A stretch of 64,000 bases of DNA, taken from NCBI RefSeq assembly GCF_000245335.1, contig NZ_JH600294.1, positions 1-64,000 on the forward strand. Reading direction: 5' to 3'. Shown in pieces: positions 10,626 to 23,485 of the stretch. Below the pieces are notes generated by a model. The model searched no databases and had not been told where the DNA came from. It saw only the letters and a program-made list of their open reading frames with translations. Within the stretch, counting starts at the first letter, position 1; each line of letters opens with the position of its first letter. This DNA is from Bacillus mojavensis RO-H-1 = KCTC 3706. GTDB lineage: Bacteria; Bacillota; Bacilli; Bacillales; Bacillaceae. The position numbers and the translations under genes were made by a program.

Positions 10626-11953
10626 TTATTCACCAGGAATAACTTTCTCGGCATTGATTGCTCCGGCACCGTAAATATTCGGGTCTTCGCCTGTCCATTT
10701 ATCGGCCCCATTTTTAAGCAGCTCTTTCACTTCATCCGGTGTTAGGTCTGGATTTTGCTGGAGTATTAAGGCGGCGATTCCCGCACAAATTGGCGTTGCC
10801 ATTGATGTCCCTGACATTGTGAAATACTGGGACCCTACACGGCTTGATTTTTGCAGCTTATCGATATATGAATTCGGTGAGCGAAGGGAAATGATGTTTA
10901 CGCCCGGCGCTACAATATCGGGCTTTTCTTTCCCGTATACAGTCGGTCCGCGGCTTGAGAAAGAAGCGACTGTATCATCTTCGCTGCTTCCTGTATTGTT
11001 ATCGTCAAACGCACCGACAGTAATGACTTTTTCGCTTACACCAGGGCTTGAAATAGTCTGCTGATCAGGGCCAGAATTTCCGGCAGCAACACAGACGACA
11101 ATCCCGGCGTTCCAAGCTTCTTCAACTGCTTTGACTAAAGGGTCTTCTAGTTCATTGTCATAACGCAGCGCATCGCCGCCAAGGGACATGCTGATAATAT
11201 CAATAGGTTCATCCGGATTGTCTTCATTATATTGAATGCACCATTCGACGCCTTCAATAATGTCCGCTAACGTGCCTGAACCTTGTTTGTTCAGCACTTT
11301 TACTCCAATTAAATTGGCTTCCGGTGCAGGGCCGCGGTAACGGCCGGAAGACGACGCGCCGCTGCTTGCGACATCACCTGCGCAGTGTGTGCCATGTCCA
11401 TTATCATCATACGGCTCTGTTTTTTGGTTTACCATATCGGCAAAGCCAATAATTCTTCCCTCTAAGTCAGGTGCGGGTAGATTCCTGTATCGACTACTGC
11501 GACTGTAACGCCTTTACCTGTTAAGGTTTGCCCGTTTCTGACGACTTCCTTTGCATGGCTTGCTTCGGCTGCAGTGTCAAGAAGCGCTTTGACTTCGCGG
11601 TTTAAATACACTTTGCGGATATCGCTGCATTCAGAAAGAAGAGAATGCAATGCTGAAGGGGTAACCTCTGCGCTGCAGCAATTGATTTTGTTAAAACGTT
11701 TTTTTAGCTTGCTGCGTTTTTCTTTTTGCAAAACCTGTCCCGTCATTTGAAAGCCTGCCTCATGGCAGCCTTCCTCGAATTCTATGATGACCGACATTTT
11801 TTTTCTGTTATTTAACTTTGTTTCAAAAAACTGATGCAAAAAGCAAGGAGTCCACTTGAAGGGCTTGTAGAGCTGCAAGACGCTTTCCCGCAACGGCCAA
11901 TCAAGCTTATGAGCGTTTGCTCTCACCATTTGTACCATAGAGTAGCCAAACAT
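10626..11953 (-). pseudogene. aprX: AprX subtilisin-like serine protease, frameshifted as sequenced
   Basis: AprX is a cytoplasmic subtilisin-family protease of about 440 residues. The N-terminal part runs from the ATG at 11953 to a TAG at 11462-11464 just after the catalytic Asp motif (VAVVDTGIYPH). The rest, with GHGTHCAG (His), AAGNSGP (oxyanion Asn) and SGTSMATP (Ser), continues in another frame to 10626. One missing base near 11470 (CACCTGAC on the minus strand where CACCCTGAC would restore PHPDLEGR) accounts for the break. All catalytic residues are otherwise present, so this is a very recent mutation or a sequence error in a short C run. Confidence 0.85.
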
Positions 11954-12176
11954 CGATTTTCCTCCTATTAAGAAGTTCTCTGTATACTCTATGAGTGGAT
12001 CGTATGTTTGGTAAGTTTGTTTGTCCTTTAGAGGAGGCGGACAAGAGTTTGTTTTTACGAATCTTTTGAATCTGATACGAAAGAATCATGTGTACTGTTA
12101 ATCATTGGGTATTGAAAAGGAACGTTTGTTCGTATTATCATTTATATATATCAAACAGGAGGGAGTGATAGATCGT

Positions 12177-12410
12177 ATGGATATTTTCTTACGCCGATCT
12201 TTGGAAGATCAAATACCGATCTGCATTATATATATGAAGAAAGACGGCACCATAACAAAAAGAACGATTATCGTCAGGAAGAAAAGCAATACACAAATTA
12301 AAGCTTTTTGTTTTACGAACCATCAGATCAGAACGTTTTTATTAGACTCTATCCTCTCCTGTGACTTTGCGCGAACAAGGAAGCAAGAACCCCGGTTCGC
12401 AGGACTATAA
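12177..12410 (+). CDS. Small WYL-like basic protein
   Basis: The 77-residue product is basic and beta-rich (IPICIIYMKKDGTITKRTI), resembling the small SH3-like fold of WYL proteins. The ATG at 12177 is preceded by CAGGAGGGAG, although the spacing is long; an in-frame GTG at 12165 is too close to the RBS. A perfect terminator begins directly after the stop. The fold assignment is tentative and the function unknown. Confidence 0.5.
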   Translation: MDIFLRRSLEDQIPICIIYMKKDGTITKRTIIVRKKSNTQIKAFCFTNHQIRTFLLDSILSCDFARTRKQEPRFAGL

Positions 12411-12450
12411 CAGGCTGTCGGCTTCAGCATCCCTGACAGCCTGGTTTTTA
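12411..12450 (+). terminator. Terminator after the WYL-like gene
   Basis: CAGGCTGTC pairs with GACAGCCTG, followed by GTTTTT. Confidence 0.85.
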
Positions 12451-12695
12451 GTAAAACCTTCCTTATACCTCTATACATTTAATTACCAAGTGAGGTTGTT
12501 CCTACCTTTTTTGTTTTTCCTCTCAATCTTTTTTCACTGATATTTGTATATAACCGCTGATAAATGTGACATTCAATTGATTTTTTGAAACCGGGAACTT
12601 TTTCACTGATGATATAGTGTATACAATGGTAAGATAAAACCTATTGACTACACCTCATATAATGAACCTTGCCATTCTTGTGAAAGGAGTTTAAC

Positions 12696-13403
12696 ATGAG
12701 AAGATTTTTACTAAATGTCATATTCGTCTTAGCCATAGTCTTATTCATAAGATATGTTCATTACTCATTAGAACCTGAACCATCTAACCAGCCGGATACA
12801 TATTCAAATTTCAGCAGCCTGGCAGAGAATGAGGACCCTGCCGATTATGATATTTCTTATCAAGAGAAAAAAGGAAGCAAAGTTTTAATCATGTCTCCGC
12901 ACGGCGGAAGAATTGAAGGTGGAGTAAGTGAGCTTGTGCGTTATTTCAACAATGACTACTCGACTTACCTGTTTGAGGGCTTAAAGTCACAGGATAATCA
13001 AACGCTGCACATTACAAGCACCAACTTTGATGAGCCATTGGCTAAAGAGAAGATTAAGGAGCACCAGTACGTTGTTGCTTTTCACGGATATAAAGGAGAA
13101 AACAAAAATACACTTGTCGGAGGCACAGACCGTAAGCGGGCGAAAATGATTGTCAGAGCTCTTGAAAAAAGAGGGTTTTCCGCCGAATTAGCGTCCTCTC
13201 AAAGCGGCCTTGCAGGATTAAGTGCAGATAACATTAATAACCAGGGGGAAACCGGGCTGAGTATCCAGCTAGAAATCAGCCGTGAACAGAGAGAAGCCTT
13301 TTTTGATGATTTTTACTATAAAGATAGGAAATACACGAAAACCAGTGAATTCTACTCTTATGTTCGCGCGATAAAACATGTACTTGAAAAAGAATATTCC
13401 TAA
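12696..13403 (+). CDS. ymaC: YmaC, poly-gamma-glutamate hydrolase-family protein
   Basis: This 235-residue protein corresponds to B. subtilis YmaC. A basic N terminus and one hydrophobic segment (residues 5-24) anchor or export it. The remainder has the phage-type poly-gamma-glutamate hydrolase pattern: SPHGGRIEGG near residue 68 and AFHGYKGE near residue 128, the His-containing segments expected to bind zinc. Such enzymes degrade poly-gamma-glutamate capsule. The RBS is AAAGGAG at 12681. Activity on poly-gamma-glutamate is inferred from the family. Confidence 0.8.
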   Translation: MRRFLLNVIFVLAIVLFIRYVHYSLEPEPSNQPDTYSNFSSLAENEDPADYDISYQEKKGSKVLIMSPHGGRIEGGVSELVRYFNNDYSTYLFEGLKSQDNQTLHITSTNFDEPLAKEKIKEHQYVVAFHGYKGENKNTLVGGTDRKRAKMIVRALEKRGFSAELASSQSGLAGLSADNINNQGETGLSIQLEISREQREAFFDDFYYKDRKYTKTSEFYSYVRAIKHVLEKEYS

Positions 13404-13474
13404 TAAGCAAATCAGAGGACAAAATCAAGGAAGATCAGTAGACTGAAATGGAATCCATTGAAGGAGGCAATCAT

Positions 13475-13930
13475 ATGGCAGATCATCATTTTTATTTAAA
13501 AGCGAATTGGCCGGGAAAACGTAATGATGTCGGCACAATCGAAAGCGGCAATCTCATCACGTCTATTTCCATTCCTAAAGAAATGGACGGACCGGGGGAA
13601 GGGACCAACCCGGATGAAATGCTTCTCGGGGCAGCGGCAACCTGTTATATTATTACACTTGCTGCTATGATGGAAAGAAGCGGACTGGAAAAAGAAGATC
13701 TGCAGATGGAATCAGAAGGCATAGTTGATGTGACAAGAGGGATCTTTACATACAAAAAAATCATTCACCGCCCCGCAGTAGTCCTCAGACACGATGCCTC
13801 AAAAGAAGACGTAGCGTTAGCCCACAAGCTTTGTGAAAAAGCGGAGTCTTCTTGCATGATCTCACGAGCCATTCAAGGAAACGTCGAATTGCAGCTAGAA
13901 GCTTCTGTGAAAATATCGGGGCAATCATAA
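13475..13930 (+). CDS. ymaD: YmaD, OsmC/Ohr-family peroxiredoxin-like protein
   Basis: The 151-residue protein has the two OsmC-family cysteines, one in AAATCYI near residue 55 and one in ESSCMISRAI near residue 129. OsmC and Ohr proteins reduce organic hydroperoxides through this Cys pair. The ATG at 13475 follows GAAGGAGG and gives the conserved MADHHFYLKANW start; the longer in-frame start at 13448 has no RBS. It converges with ebrB across a shared terminator. Confidence 0.9.
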   Translation: MADHHFYLKANWPGKRNDVGTIESGNLITSISIPKEMDGPGEGTNPDEMLLGAAATCYIITLAAMMERSGLEKEDLQMESEGIVDVTRGIFTYKKIIHRPAVVLRHDASKEDVALAHKLCEKAESSCMISRAIQGNVELQLEASVKISGQS

Positions 13931-14297
13931 AGAAGCAGACGGTCAATGACAGGCCGTCTGCTTTTTTTCTTTTATTAGGGGCTTTTGACTGATTTAACAG
14001 CACAACGCCTGCAATGATGAGTGTTAGCCCACATATACCCTTCAAGCTGACAGTTTCGCCAAAAAGCAAAAAACCGACTACCGCTGTAAGCGCCGTCCCG
14101 ATACCGGACCAAGTGGCGTATGCGCTTGATAAGTCTATGGTTCTTAAAGAAAAGCTTAAAAACGTGAAAGCGGACAGAAATCCGGCAGCCACTCCGATAA
14201 TAGGCCAGAATTGTGTAAAGCCTTCGGAGAGTTTGAGCATTGTGCTCCCAAATACCTCAGATAATATGGCAAGAGCCAAATAAAGAAATCCTCTCAT
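13785..14297 (-). CDS. ebrB: EbrB, small multidrug resistance subunit with abnormal C-terminal extension
   Basis: EbrA and EbrB together form a proton-coupled SMR efflux pump for cationic dyes. Four membrane helices fill residues 1-105, with the essential Glu in AILSEVFGST near residue 13. Family members end at about 117 residues, but this frame runs to 170 residues, through the terminator and across the 3' end of ymaD on the opposite strand. Removing one A from the seven-A run near 13961-13967 (minus strand) gives a normal end KKQTACH and a stop at 13943-13945. The extension is therefore probably a one-base indel or sequence error. Confidence 0.85.
   Translation of the reverse strand: MRGFLYLALAILSEVFGSTMLKLSEGFTQFWPIIGVAAGFLSAFTFLSFSLRTIDLSSAYATWSGIGTALTAVVGFLLFGETVSLKGICGLTLIIAGVVLLNQSKAPNKRKKADGLSLTVCFFMIAPIFSQKLLAAIRRFLEWLVRSCKKTPLFHKACGLTLRLLLRHRV
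13931..13970. terminator. Bidirectional terminator between ymaD and ebrB
   Basis: AGCAGACGG pairs with CCGTCTGCT, with T runs readable on both strands. The run of seven Ts on the plus strand is the site of the likely frameshift in ebrB. Confidence 0.85.
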
Positions 14298-14310
14298 ATA
14301 CAACACTCCC

Positions 14311-14628
14311 TTACTGCCAATTAAGCAGCACAACACCTGAAATTAATAGACCAATCCCAATAAGTCCTTTTACATTCAGTTTTTCTTTGAAAAATTTCGC
14401 CCCGATCACGGCCGTCAGTACCGTACCCACGCCGCTCCATGTCGCATATGAAAGGCTTAGAGGGATGCGGTTTAAGGTCAGCGACAGCATATAAAAGGCA
14501 AGGGAATAACCTATCACGACCAATGCACTCGGCTTCCACTTTTTGAAGCCGTCAGACACTTTCAGCATGGCTGCTCCGATTGATTCTGAGCATATGGCAA
14601 TTGTGAGGAATAAGTATCCGATCATCAT
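14311..14628 (-). CDS. ebrA: EbrA, small multidrug resistance subunit
   Basis: This roughly 105-residue SMR protein has four membrane helices and the conserved Glu in AICSESIGAAML near residue 14. It pairs with EbrB, which starts 13 bases downstream. The ATG at 14628 follows GAGGGGGATT; the GTG at 14643 is in frame but overlaps the RBS. The protein ends GVVLLNWQ, the normal SMR end. Confidence 0.92.
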   Translation of the reverse strand: MMIGYLFLTIAICSESIGAAMLKVSDGFKKWKPSALVVIGYSLAFYMLSLTLNRIPLSLSYATWSGVGTVLTAVIGAKFFKEKLNVKGLIGIGLLISGVVLLNWQ

Positions 14629-14749
14629 CGTAATCCCCCTCACTCAAAATATGATAAATGTAAGTTAATGAAAAGATCATCAGCTAGAAAAATATTAGTG
14701 TAAACCTATGTATGAGTCAAGAGATTCATTTTACCTCAGGTTCGGGGGA

Positions 14750-14780
14750 TAAAAAAGACCCCTTTTATAAGGGGCTGCCG
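14750..14780 (-). terminator. Terminator of ymaG
   Basis: On the minus strand AGCCCCTTAT pairs with ATAAAAGGGGT-type sequence and is followed by a TTTTTT run. Confidence 0.7.
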
Positions 14781-14783
14781 GGT

Positions 14784-15026
14784 TTAATAGTAATATGGGT
14801 ACGGAGGATATGGATATCCGCCATAAAAATAAGGGTTAAATAAAGCGCTTCCTACAAGTCCGCCTACCAAACCGCCAAAAAAAGGTCCTCCGTAAAATCC
14901 AAATGGCCGTCCAAAGCCATAGCCAAACCCAGGTCTAACCCAAGGTCTTCCAAATCCGTAGCCAAACCCTGGTCTGCCAAAGATTCTTGCATCATTTCCA
15001 GCAATGAAATGCTCCACTTCGTTCAT
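14784..15026 (-). CDS. ymaG: YmaG, Gly/Tyr/Phe-rich inner spore coat protein
   Basis: The 80-residue product is a low-complexity Gly-Phe-Tyr-Pro protein with the repeat RPGFGYGFGRP and a Tyr-rich tail. It corresponds by position to YmaG of B. subtilis, an inner spore coat protein. Such proteins are made in the mother cell late in sporulation and are probably crosslinked through Tyr. The RBS is GGAGGAAAG just before the ATG at 15026. Confidence 0.8.
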   Translation of the reverse strand: MNEVEHFIAGNDARIFGRPGFGYGFGRPWVRPGFGYGFGRPFGFYGGPFFGGLVGGLVGSALFNPYFYGGYPYPPYPYYY

Positions 15027-15125
15027 TTTTTCTTTCCTCCAATAATAAAGTATAGATGATGCAGTGTATTCAGCCTATCTAAATTTGATTGGGCGTTCAG
15101 CTCAAAAAGAAGGAGAGTGAACTGA

Positions 15126-15332
15126 TTGGGCCTGTATCAATCTGACTGGGCCAAGGCGCCGCCTCACGTACATGCTTATCGAGCGAAAACGACCAGCGAA
15201 GAGGGGCATTATCATATCATTGAAGGTTTTACTCAGCCGGCAAACGGAACGAATACGGATCGCCATACACACTATTTCACTGGGATTACTTCTTTTGAAA
15301 ATGGCCATTGTAAAAGAGATGTTTACTGCTGA
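15126..15332 (+). CDS. ymaF: YmaF-like His-rich protein, truncated
   Basis: The 68-residue reading frame has the repeating HxH pattern of the YmaF family (PPHVHAY, EEGHYH, DRHTHYF, ENGHC). B. subtilis YmaF is longer, and its repeats continue with another GHxHR unit; here the sequence after ENGHC departs from the family and stops. The start is a TTG at 15126, 10 bases after AAGGAGAG. It is probably a shortened or decaying copy; the His clusters suggest metal binding, which is inference. Confidence 0.55.
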   Translation: MGLYQSDWAKAPPHVHAYRAKTTSEEGHYHIIEGFTQPANGTNTDRHTHYFTGITSFENGHCKRDVYC

Positions 15333-15414
15333 CAAAAAAAGGGCAAAATGGATAGGTGATTATATATGATGAATGCTATAATGGGGGGAGATTTGTAAAA
15401 GAGAGTGATACATA

Positions 15415-16359
15415 GTGAAAAATAAGAAACAGCCCGTTGTCATATTAGTCGGACCAACGGCAGTGGGGAAAACCAATTTAAGCATTCAGCTTGCTAAGGC
15501 TTTGAACGCGGAAATTATCAGCGGAGACTCCATGCAGGTTTATAAAGGAATGGACATCGGGACAGCTAAAATCTCTGAACAGGAGACAGAAGGTGTGCCT
15601 CATCATCTGATTGACATTCTAGATCCGGCAGATTCGTTTTCCACCGCGGATTATCAAGGCTTGGTCAGAAATAAAATCAGCGAAATTGCAAACAGAGGAA
15701 AGCTTCCGATGATTGTCGGCGGTACGGGGCTTTATATTCAATCCGTCCTTTACGATTATACATTTACGGAAGAGGCGAACGATCCGGCGTTTCGGGAAGA
15801 AATGCAGAAGGCTGCGGGGCAGAAGGGGGCGGAATTCCTTCACGCTAAACTGGCTGCGGCTGATCCGGAGGCAGCAAAAGCGATTCATCCGAATAATACA
15901 AGAAGAGTGATTCGCGCACTGGAGATTTTACATACATCTGGTAAAACGATGTCGCAGCATTTAAAAGAGCAAAAGCGGGAGCTGCTGTACAATGCTGTAT
16001 TAATCGGGCTTACAATGGACAGAGACACGCTTTATGAAAGAATTAATCAGCGGGTCGACCTGATGATGGAAGCCGGACTTCTTCCGGAAGTGAAACAGCT
16101 CTACGACCGAAAATTGAGAGACTGTCAATCGATACAGGCGATCGGCTACAAGGAGCTGTATGCATATTTTGACGGATTTGTGACACTTTTTGAGGCTGTC
16201 GAGCAATTAAAGCAAAACTCCAGACGGTATGCGAAACGCCAGCTGACGTGGTTTCGCAACAAAATGCCGATTGAGTGGTTCGATATGACACCGCCTGTTG
16301 ATATGGAGCTGAAAAAAAAGGAAATTTTCACACATATAGCAGGAAAACTGCAACTTTAA
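15415..16359 (+). CDS. miaA: MiaA tRNA dimethylallyltransferase
   Basis: MiaA adds the dimethylallyl group to A37 of tRNAs, the step before MiaB. The P-loop GPTAVGKTNL lies at residues 12-21, followed by SGDSMQVY and DIGTAK, and the substrate loop VGGTGLYIQS is near residue 100. At 314 residues it has normal length. Translation starts at GTG 15415, 8 bases after AAGAGAGTGA. The hfq gene follows after 39 bases, giving the conserved miaA-hfq pair. Confidence 0.97.
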   Translation: MKNKKQPVVILVGPTAVGKTNLSIQLAKALNAEIISGDSMQVYKGMDIGTAKISEQETEGVPHHLIDILDPADSFSTADYQGLVRNKISEIANRGKLPMIVGGTGLYIQSVLYDYTFTEEANDPAFREEMQKAAGQKGAEFLHAKLAAADPEAAKAIHPNNTRRVIRALEILHTSGKTMSQHLKEQKRELLYNAVLIGLTMDRDTLYERINQRVDLMMEAGLLPEVKQLYDRKLRDCQSIQAIGYKELYAYFDGFVTLFEAVEQLKQNSRRYAKRQLTWFRNKMPIEWFDMTPPVDMELKKKEIFTHIAGKLQL

Positions 16360-16398
16360 TCGAAACTGTATGATATAGAGAATCAAGGAGGACGAAAC

Positions 16399-16620
16399 AT
16401 GAAACCGATTAATATTCAGGATCAGTTTTTGAATCAAATCCGCAAAGAAAATACGTATGTCACTGTTTTTTTACTAAACGGCTTTCAATTGCGCGGCCAG
16501 GTGAAAGGCTTTGATAACTTTACCGTATTGCTAGAATCGGAAGGTAAGCAGCAGCTTATATATAAACATGCGATCTCGACTTTTGCACCGCAAAAAAACG
16601 TCCAGCTTGAATTAGAATAG
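16399..16620 (+). CDS. hfq: Hfq RNA chaperone
   Basis: This 73-residue Sm-like protein has the Sm1 segment ([13 protein letters not shown]) and the Sm2 motif YKHAIST. It forms a hexameric ring that binds small RNAs and A-rich RNA. The ATG follows AAGGAGGAC. A strong terminator follows, closing the miaA-hfq unit. Confidence 0.97.
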   Translation: MKPINIQDQFLNQIRKENTYVTVFLLNGFQLRGQVKGFDNFTVLLESEGKQQLIYKHAISTFAPQKNVQLELE

Positions 16621-16648
16621 ACCATACAAAGATATAAAGAAATAGAAG

Positions 16649-16678
16649 AACCTCGGGCTTTCAGCCCGAGGTTTTTTG
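16649..16678 (+). terminator. Terminator after hfq
   Basis: AACCTCGGGCT pairs with AGCCCGAGGTT, followed by TTTTTT. Confidence 0.9.
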
Positions 16679-16728
16679 TGTCGCAGAAGCTTCTATAGAG
16701 ATTACAAAAAATATAGGAATTTGGTTAT

Positions 16729-16756
16729 TTGTGTAAATTTCATATTAAGGTACAAT
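16729..16756 (+). promoter_or_regulatory. Candidate promoter of the alpha-amylase gene
   Basis: TTGTGT at 16729-16734 and TACAAT at 16751-16756 are 16 bases apart, matching a weak sigma-A promoter. I saw no clear CcpA (cre) site next to it. Confidence 0.4.
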
Positions 16757-16765
16757 GATTTGTGA

Positions 16766-18340
<1,575 letters not shown>

Positions 18341-18345
18341 GAAAT

Positions 18346-18378
18346 AGAGGGGCTGAGAAACTAGCAGCCTCTCTTGTT
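18346..18378 (+). terminator. Terminator after the amylase gene
   Basis: AGAGGGGCTG pairs with CAGCCTCTCT (one G-T pair), followed by a short T-rich tail. Confidence 0.75.
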
Positions 18379-18472
18379 TATTTTATCTTGCGTGGTCTAC
18401 TTGATAATGAGAACATAAAAAGGGGTGAAATGTATATAATGTAAAAAATTTGAATGTTAGGGGAGTTAATGA

Positions 18473-18745
18473 ATGTTTTCTGAATTCGAAGCGGAGTTAA
18501 GACGAATCAGAATTGCACTTGTCTGGATTGCCGTGTTTTTATTATTTGGTGCGTGCGGGAGAGATGAAACAGTGATTGAAACGGATAGCGGAGATTCTTA
18601 TGAAACGCCCCAGCCAAGCTCATTTCCGCTCGAAAATAACCATTTTGGAATCGTAAATGACTGCAATATAGAAATTTATGAGTATAATGAGGCTGATAAC
18701 AAGGTAAAGCTTAAAAAAGAGTATCCATCTGATGGGCTTGAATAA
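18473..18745 (+). CDS. ymzC: YmzC, small lipoprotein-like protein
   Basis: The 90-residue product matches YmzC of B. subtilis. A hydrophobic segment (residues 14-26) ends in LFGACGRD, which resembles a lipobox (Cys at about residue 28), although the N-terminal region before it is unusually long for a signal peptide. The rest is acidic. The RBS is AGGGGAG. Its function is unknown. Confidence 0.75.
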   Translation: MFSEFEAELRRIRIALVWIAVFLLFGACGRDETVIETDSGDSYETPQPSSFPLENNHFGIVNDCNIEIYEYNEADNKVKLKKEYPSDGLE

Positions 18746-18826
18746 AATTCACAAGCATGGAATTTTACAAAGCAGACGCAGGCCGCTAAACTGAATACTG
18801 ACACAGAACATACAGAGGGTGAAATG

Positions 18827-19057
18827 ATGAAGCATAAGATTGTTGTCAATCACTGGGAAGAAATCTGTGAAGACGATTCCTGCTATGAATATGGAACGAG
18901 TATTATTGTTAATGGAAAAGAATTAATCAGAGAAGCCTCAATTATAAGCGCATTGAAGGCAGTTTTAGAAGAAATCGGCGCTGACGCAGAAATAGAAGAA
19001 ACTGTCGAAAGCGAAAAATGCTGTGACAGTATAAGAAAAAAAAATCTAGACTACTAA
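18827..19057 (+). CDS. ymzA: YmzA, conserved small acidic protein
   Basis: This 76-residue protein matches YmzA and lies before the nrd operon as in B. subtilis. It contains a CEDDSCYEYG segment and a C-terminal CCDSIRKK segment, so four cysteines might bind metal, although this is not shown. ATG 18824 and ATG 18827 are both possible after GAGGGTGAA. It is followed by a hairpin terminator. Confidence 0.75.
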   Translation: MKHKIVVNHWEEICEDDSCYEYGTSIIVNGKELIREASIISALKAVLEEIGADAEIEETVESEKCCDSIRKKNLDY

Positions 19058-19106
19058 GCAGTTTTTTTTCGTGTTATGATATACATCGGCTTAAAAACGA
19101 CACTTC

Positions 19107-19146
19107 GAGTAGGATGAGAGATGATTCTCGTTCTGCTCTCTTTTTT
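19107..19146 (+). terminator. Terminator between ymzA and nrdI
   Basis: Thirteen consecutive pairs including G-T wobbles (GAGTAGGATGAGA against TCTCGTTCTGCTC) are followed by a T run. Confidence 0.75.
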
Positions 19147-19196
19147 GGGCCCTGATGAGGGTGCCAGAGAGAAAATATGAATTTTTTATTAAAACG

Positions 19197-19245
19197 AATC
19201 TATATATTGTGTTTTTGCCAGAGGGTAGTATACTATATATAGTGT
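19197..19245 (+). promoter_or_regulatory. Two NrdR boxes upstream of nrdIEF
   Basis: Positions 19197-19212 and 19230-19245 both match the NrdR box (ACAcWATATATWGTGT); the second differs at one position. They are 33 bases apart, the three-helical-turn spacing typical of NrdR, the ATP/dATP-sensing repressor of ribonucleotide reductase genes. Confidence 0.8.
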
Positions 19246-19286
19246 TAGTGGTTGAGAGATTCATATTTTTTGATAGGTCGTGATAA

Positions 19287-21744
<2,458 letters not shown>

Positions 21745-21761
21745 TTAAAGGAGAGTTTATA

Positions 21762-22751
21762 GTGACGAAAATTTATGACGCAGCAAACTGGTCAAAGCAT
21801 GAAGACGACTTTACCCAAATGTTCTATAACCAAAATGTGAAACAGTTCTGGCTTCCGGAAGAGATTGCTTTAAACGGCGATCTCCTCACATGGAAGTACC
21901 TCGGGAAAAACGAGCAAGACACGTATATGAAGGTACTGGCCGGATTGACTCTTCTTGATACAGAGCAGGGGAATACAGGAATGCCGATCGTGGCTGAACA
22001 CGTAGACGGCCACCAGCGGAAAGCCGTGCTGAATTTTATGGCGATGATGGAGAACGCCGTTCACGCAAAATCGTACTCTAATATTTTCATGACACTGGCA
22101 CCGACTGAAACGATTAATGAAGTATTCGAATGGGTCAAACAAAACAAATTTTTGCAGAAAAAAGCGCAAATCATCGTCGGACTCTACAAAGCGATTAAAA
22201 AAGATGACGAGATTTCACTGTTCAAAGCCATGGTTGCATCTGTGTATTTAGAAAGCTTCCTATTCTACAGCGGTTTCTATTATCCGTTATATTTCTACGG
22301 ACAAGGAAAACTGATGCAAAGCGGTGAAATCATCAACCTGATCCTTCGTGATGAAGCGATTCACGGTGTTTATGTCGGACTTCTCGCTCAGGAAATCTAC
22401 AATAAGCAGACAGAAGAGACAAAAGCAGAACTTCGCGAATTTGCCATTGACCTTTTGAATGAGCTTTATGAGAATGAGCTTGAGTATACCGAGGACTTAT
22501 ATGACCAAGTCGGACTCTCACACGATGTCAAGAAGTTCATTCGCTATAATGCGAATAAAGCGCTGATGAACCTTGGATTTGATGCGTACTTTGAAGAGGA
22601 AGATATTAATCCGATCGTTTTAAACGGATTAAATACAAAAACAAAATCACATGACTTCTTCTCCATGAAGGGGAACGGGTACAAAAAGGCGACCGTTGAG
22701 CCGATCAAAGACGACGACTTTTTCTTTGATGATGAAAAAGAGCAGATATAA
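21762..22751 (+). CDS. nrdF: Class Ib ribonucleotide reductase small subunit NrdF
   Basis: NrdF is the radical-generating beta subunit. Metal ligands occur in the [11 protein letters not shown] and [12 protein letters not shown] segments, and the C-terminal acidic tail ([13 protein letters not shown]) binds NrdE. The start is GTG 21762, after AAAGGAGAG at 21747-21755; the longer in-frame reading from 21732 lacks an RBS. It lies 17 bases after nrdE in the same operon. Confidence 0.96.
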   Translation: MTKIYDAANWSKHEDDFTQMFYNQNVKQFWLPEEIALNGDLLTWKYLGKNEQDTYMKVLAGLTLLDTEQGNTGMPIVAEHVDGHQRKAVLNFMAMMENAVHAKSYSNIFMTLAPTETINEVFEWVKQNKFLQKKAQIIVGLYKAIKKDDEISLFKAMVASVYLESFLFYSGFYYPLYFYGQGKLMQSGEIINLILRDEAIHGVYVGLLAQEIYNKQTEETKAELREFAIDLLNELYENELEYTEDLYDQVGLSHDVKKFIRYNANKALMNLGFDAYFEEEDINPIVLNGLNTKTKSHDFFSMKGNGYKKATVEPIKDDDFFFDDEKEQI

Positions 22752-22799
22752 TATCTGCTCTTTTCGGCTTGAAGGTTGAAATAGGAGGACGCAGTAATC

Positions 22800-23420
22800 A
22801 TGGGAAAAATGGACGAAATCATTTTGGTCGCTCCGCGCGATGAAGTGTTTAAAAAAGAAAAATTGACTTTTCAAGGCGTAAACAGTGAAGATGCCCGAGT
22901 AGCAGAAATTATGGCTCAAATTGAGGCAACCTATCGTGAAATGAGAAGGGGAGACGCCGAAGAAGATCCTCATTATAAGCAGCCGATTCCTTATGTCGTC
23001 ATTAAACGCGAGGATGAAGTTTTCCTCTATGAGCGGCTGGCTGGCGGCGGGGAATCACGTCTTCACAATAAGCTTTCTCTTGGCTTTGGCGGCCATATGA
23101 ATCATATTGAAGGAGCCGCTTCCTTTGCCGAGGTCTTAAAGCTGAACACAGACCGGGAGCTTGATGAAGAACTGCAAATCGAAGAAGAGGATAAGCAGGC
23201 CATTATCACATTAGGTTTGATCAATGATGATGACAACAGTGTCGGTAAAGTGCATATCGGTATTCTATCTGCGCTTCAATTAAAGCCCGGCTCACATGTG
23301 GAAGTCAAAGAGAAAGAGCAAATCGCGGGTAAATGGATGAAAATTTCGGAACTAAAACAAACAGACATTTATAACCGACTGGAAACATGGTCGCAATTTG
23401 TGGTTGACATTCTTGAATAA
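22800..23420 (+). CDS. ymaB: YmaB, NUDIX-like conserved protein
   Basis: This 206-residue protein matches YmaB, the last gene of the nrdIEF-ymaB operon in B. subtilis. A region resembling a NUDIX fold is visible (LSLGFGGHMNHIEGAASFAEV, then RELDEEL), but it lacks a textbook Nudix box, so catalysis is uncertain. The RBS AGGAGGACG precedes the ATG at 22800, 48 bases after nrdF, and a terminator follows. A role linked to nucleotide metabolism is inferred from position. Confidence 0.85.
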   Translation: MGKMDEIILVAPRDEVFKKEKLTFQGVNSEDARVAEIMAQIEATYREMRRGDAEEDPHYKQPIPYVVIKREDEVFLYERLAGGGESRLHNKLSLGFGGHMNHIEGAASFAEVLKLNTDRELDEELQIEEEDKQAIITLGLINDDDNSVGKVHIGILSALQLKPGSHVEVKEKEQIAGKWMKISELKQTDIYNRLETWSQFVVDILE

Positions 23421-23460
23421 AAAAACCCGGTTTCTCATGAAGAGGAACCGGGTTTTTTTA
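23421..23460 (+). terminator. Terminator of the nrd operon
   Basis: AAAAACCCGGTT pairs with AACCGGGTTTTT, followed by Ts. Confidence 0.9.
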
Positions 23461-23485
23461 TCAGGCATGCTCGTCTGCAATAATA

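Noticed and set aside
19150..19180. CTGATGAG followed by GAAA upstream of nrdI, resembling a hammerhead ribozyme core
   Set aside because: The bases between do not form a stem II, and stems I and III are absent; the match is a short chance motif.
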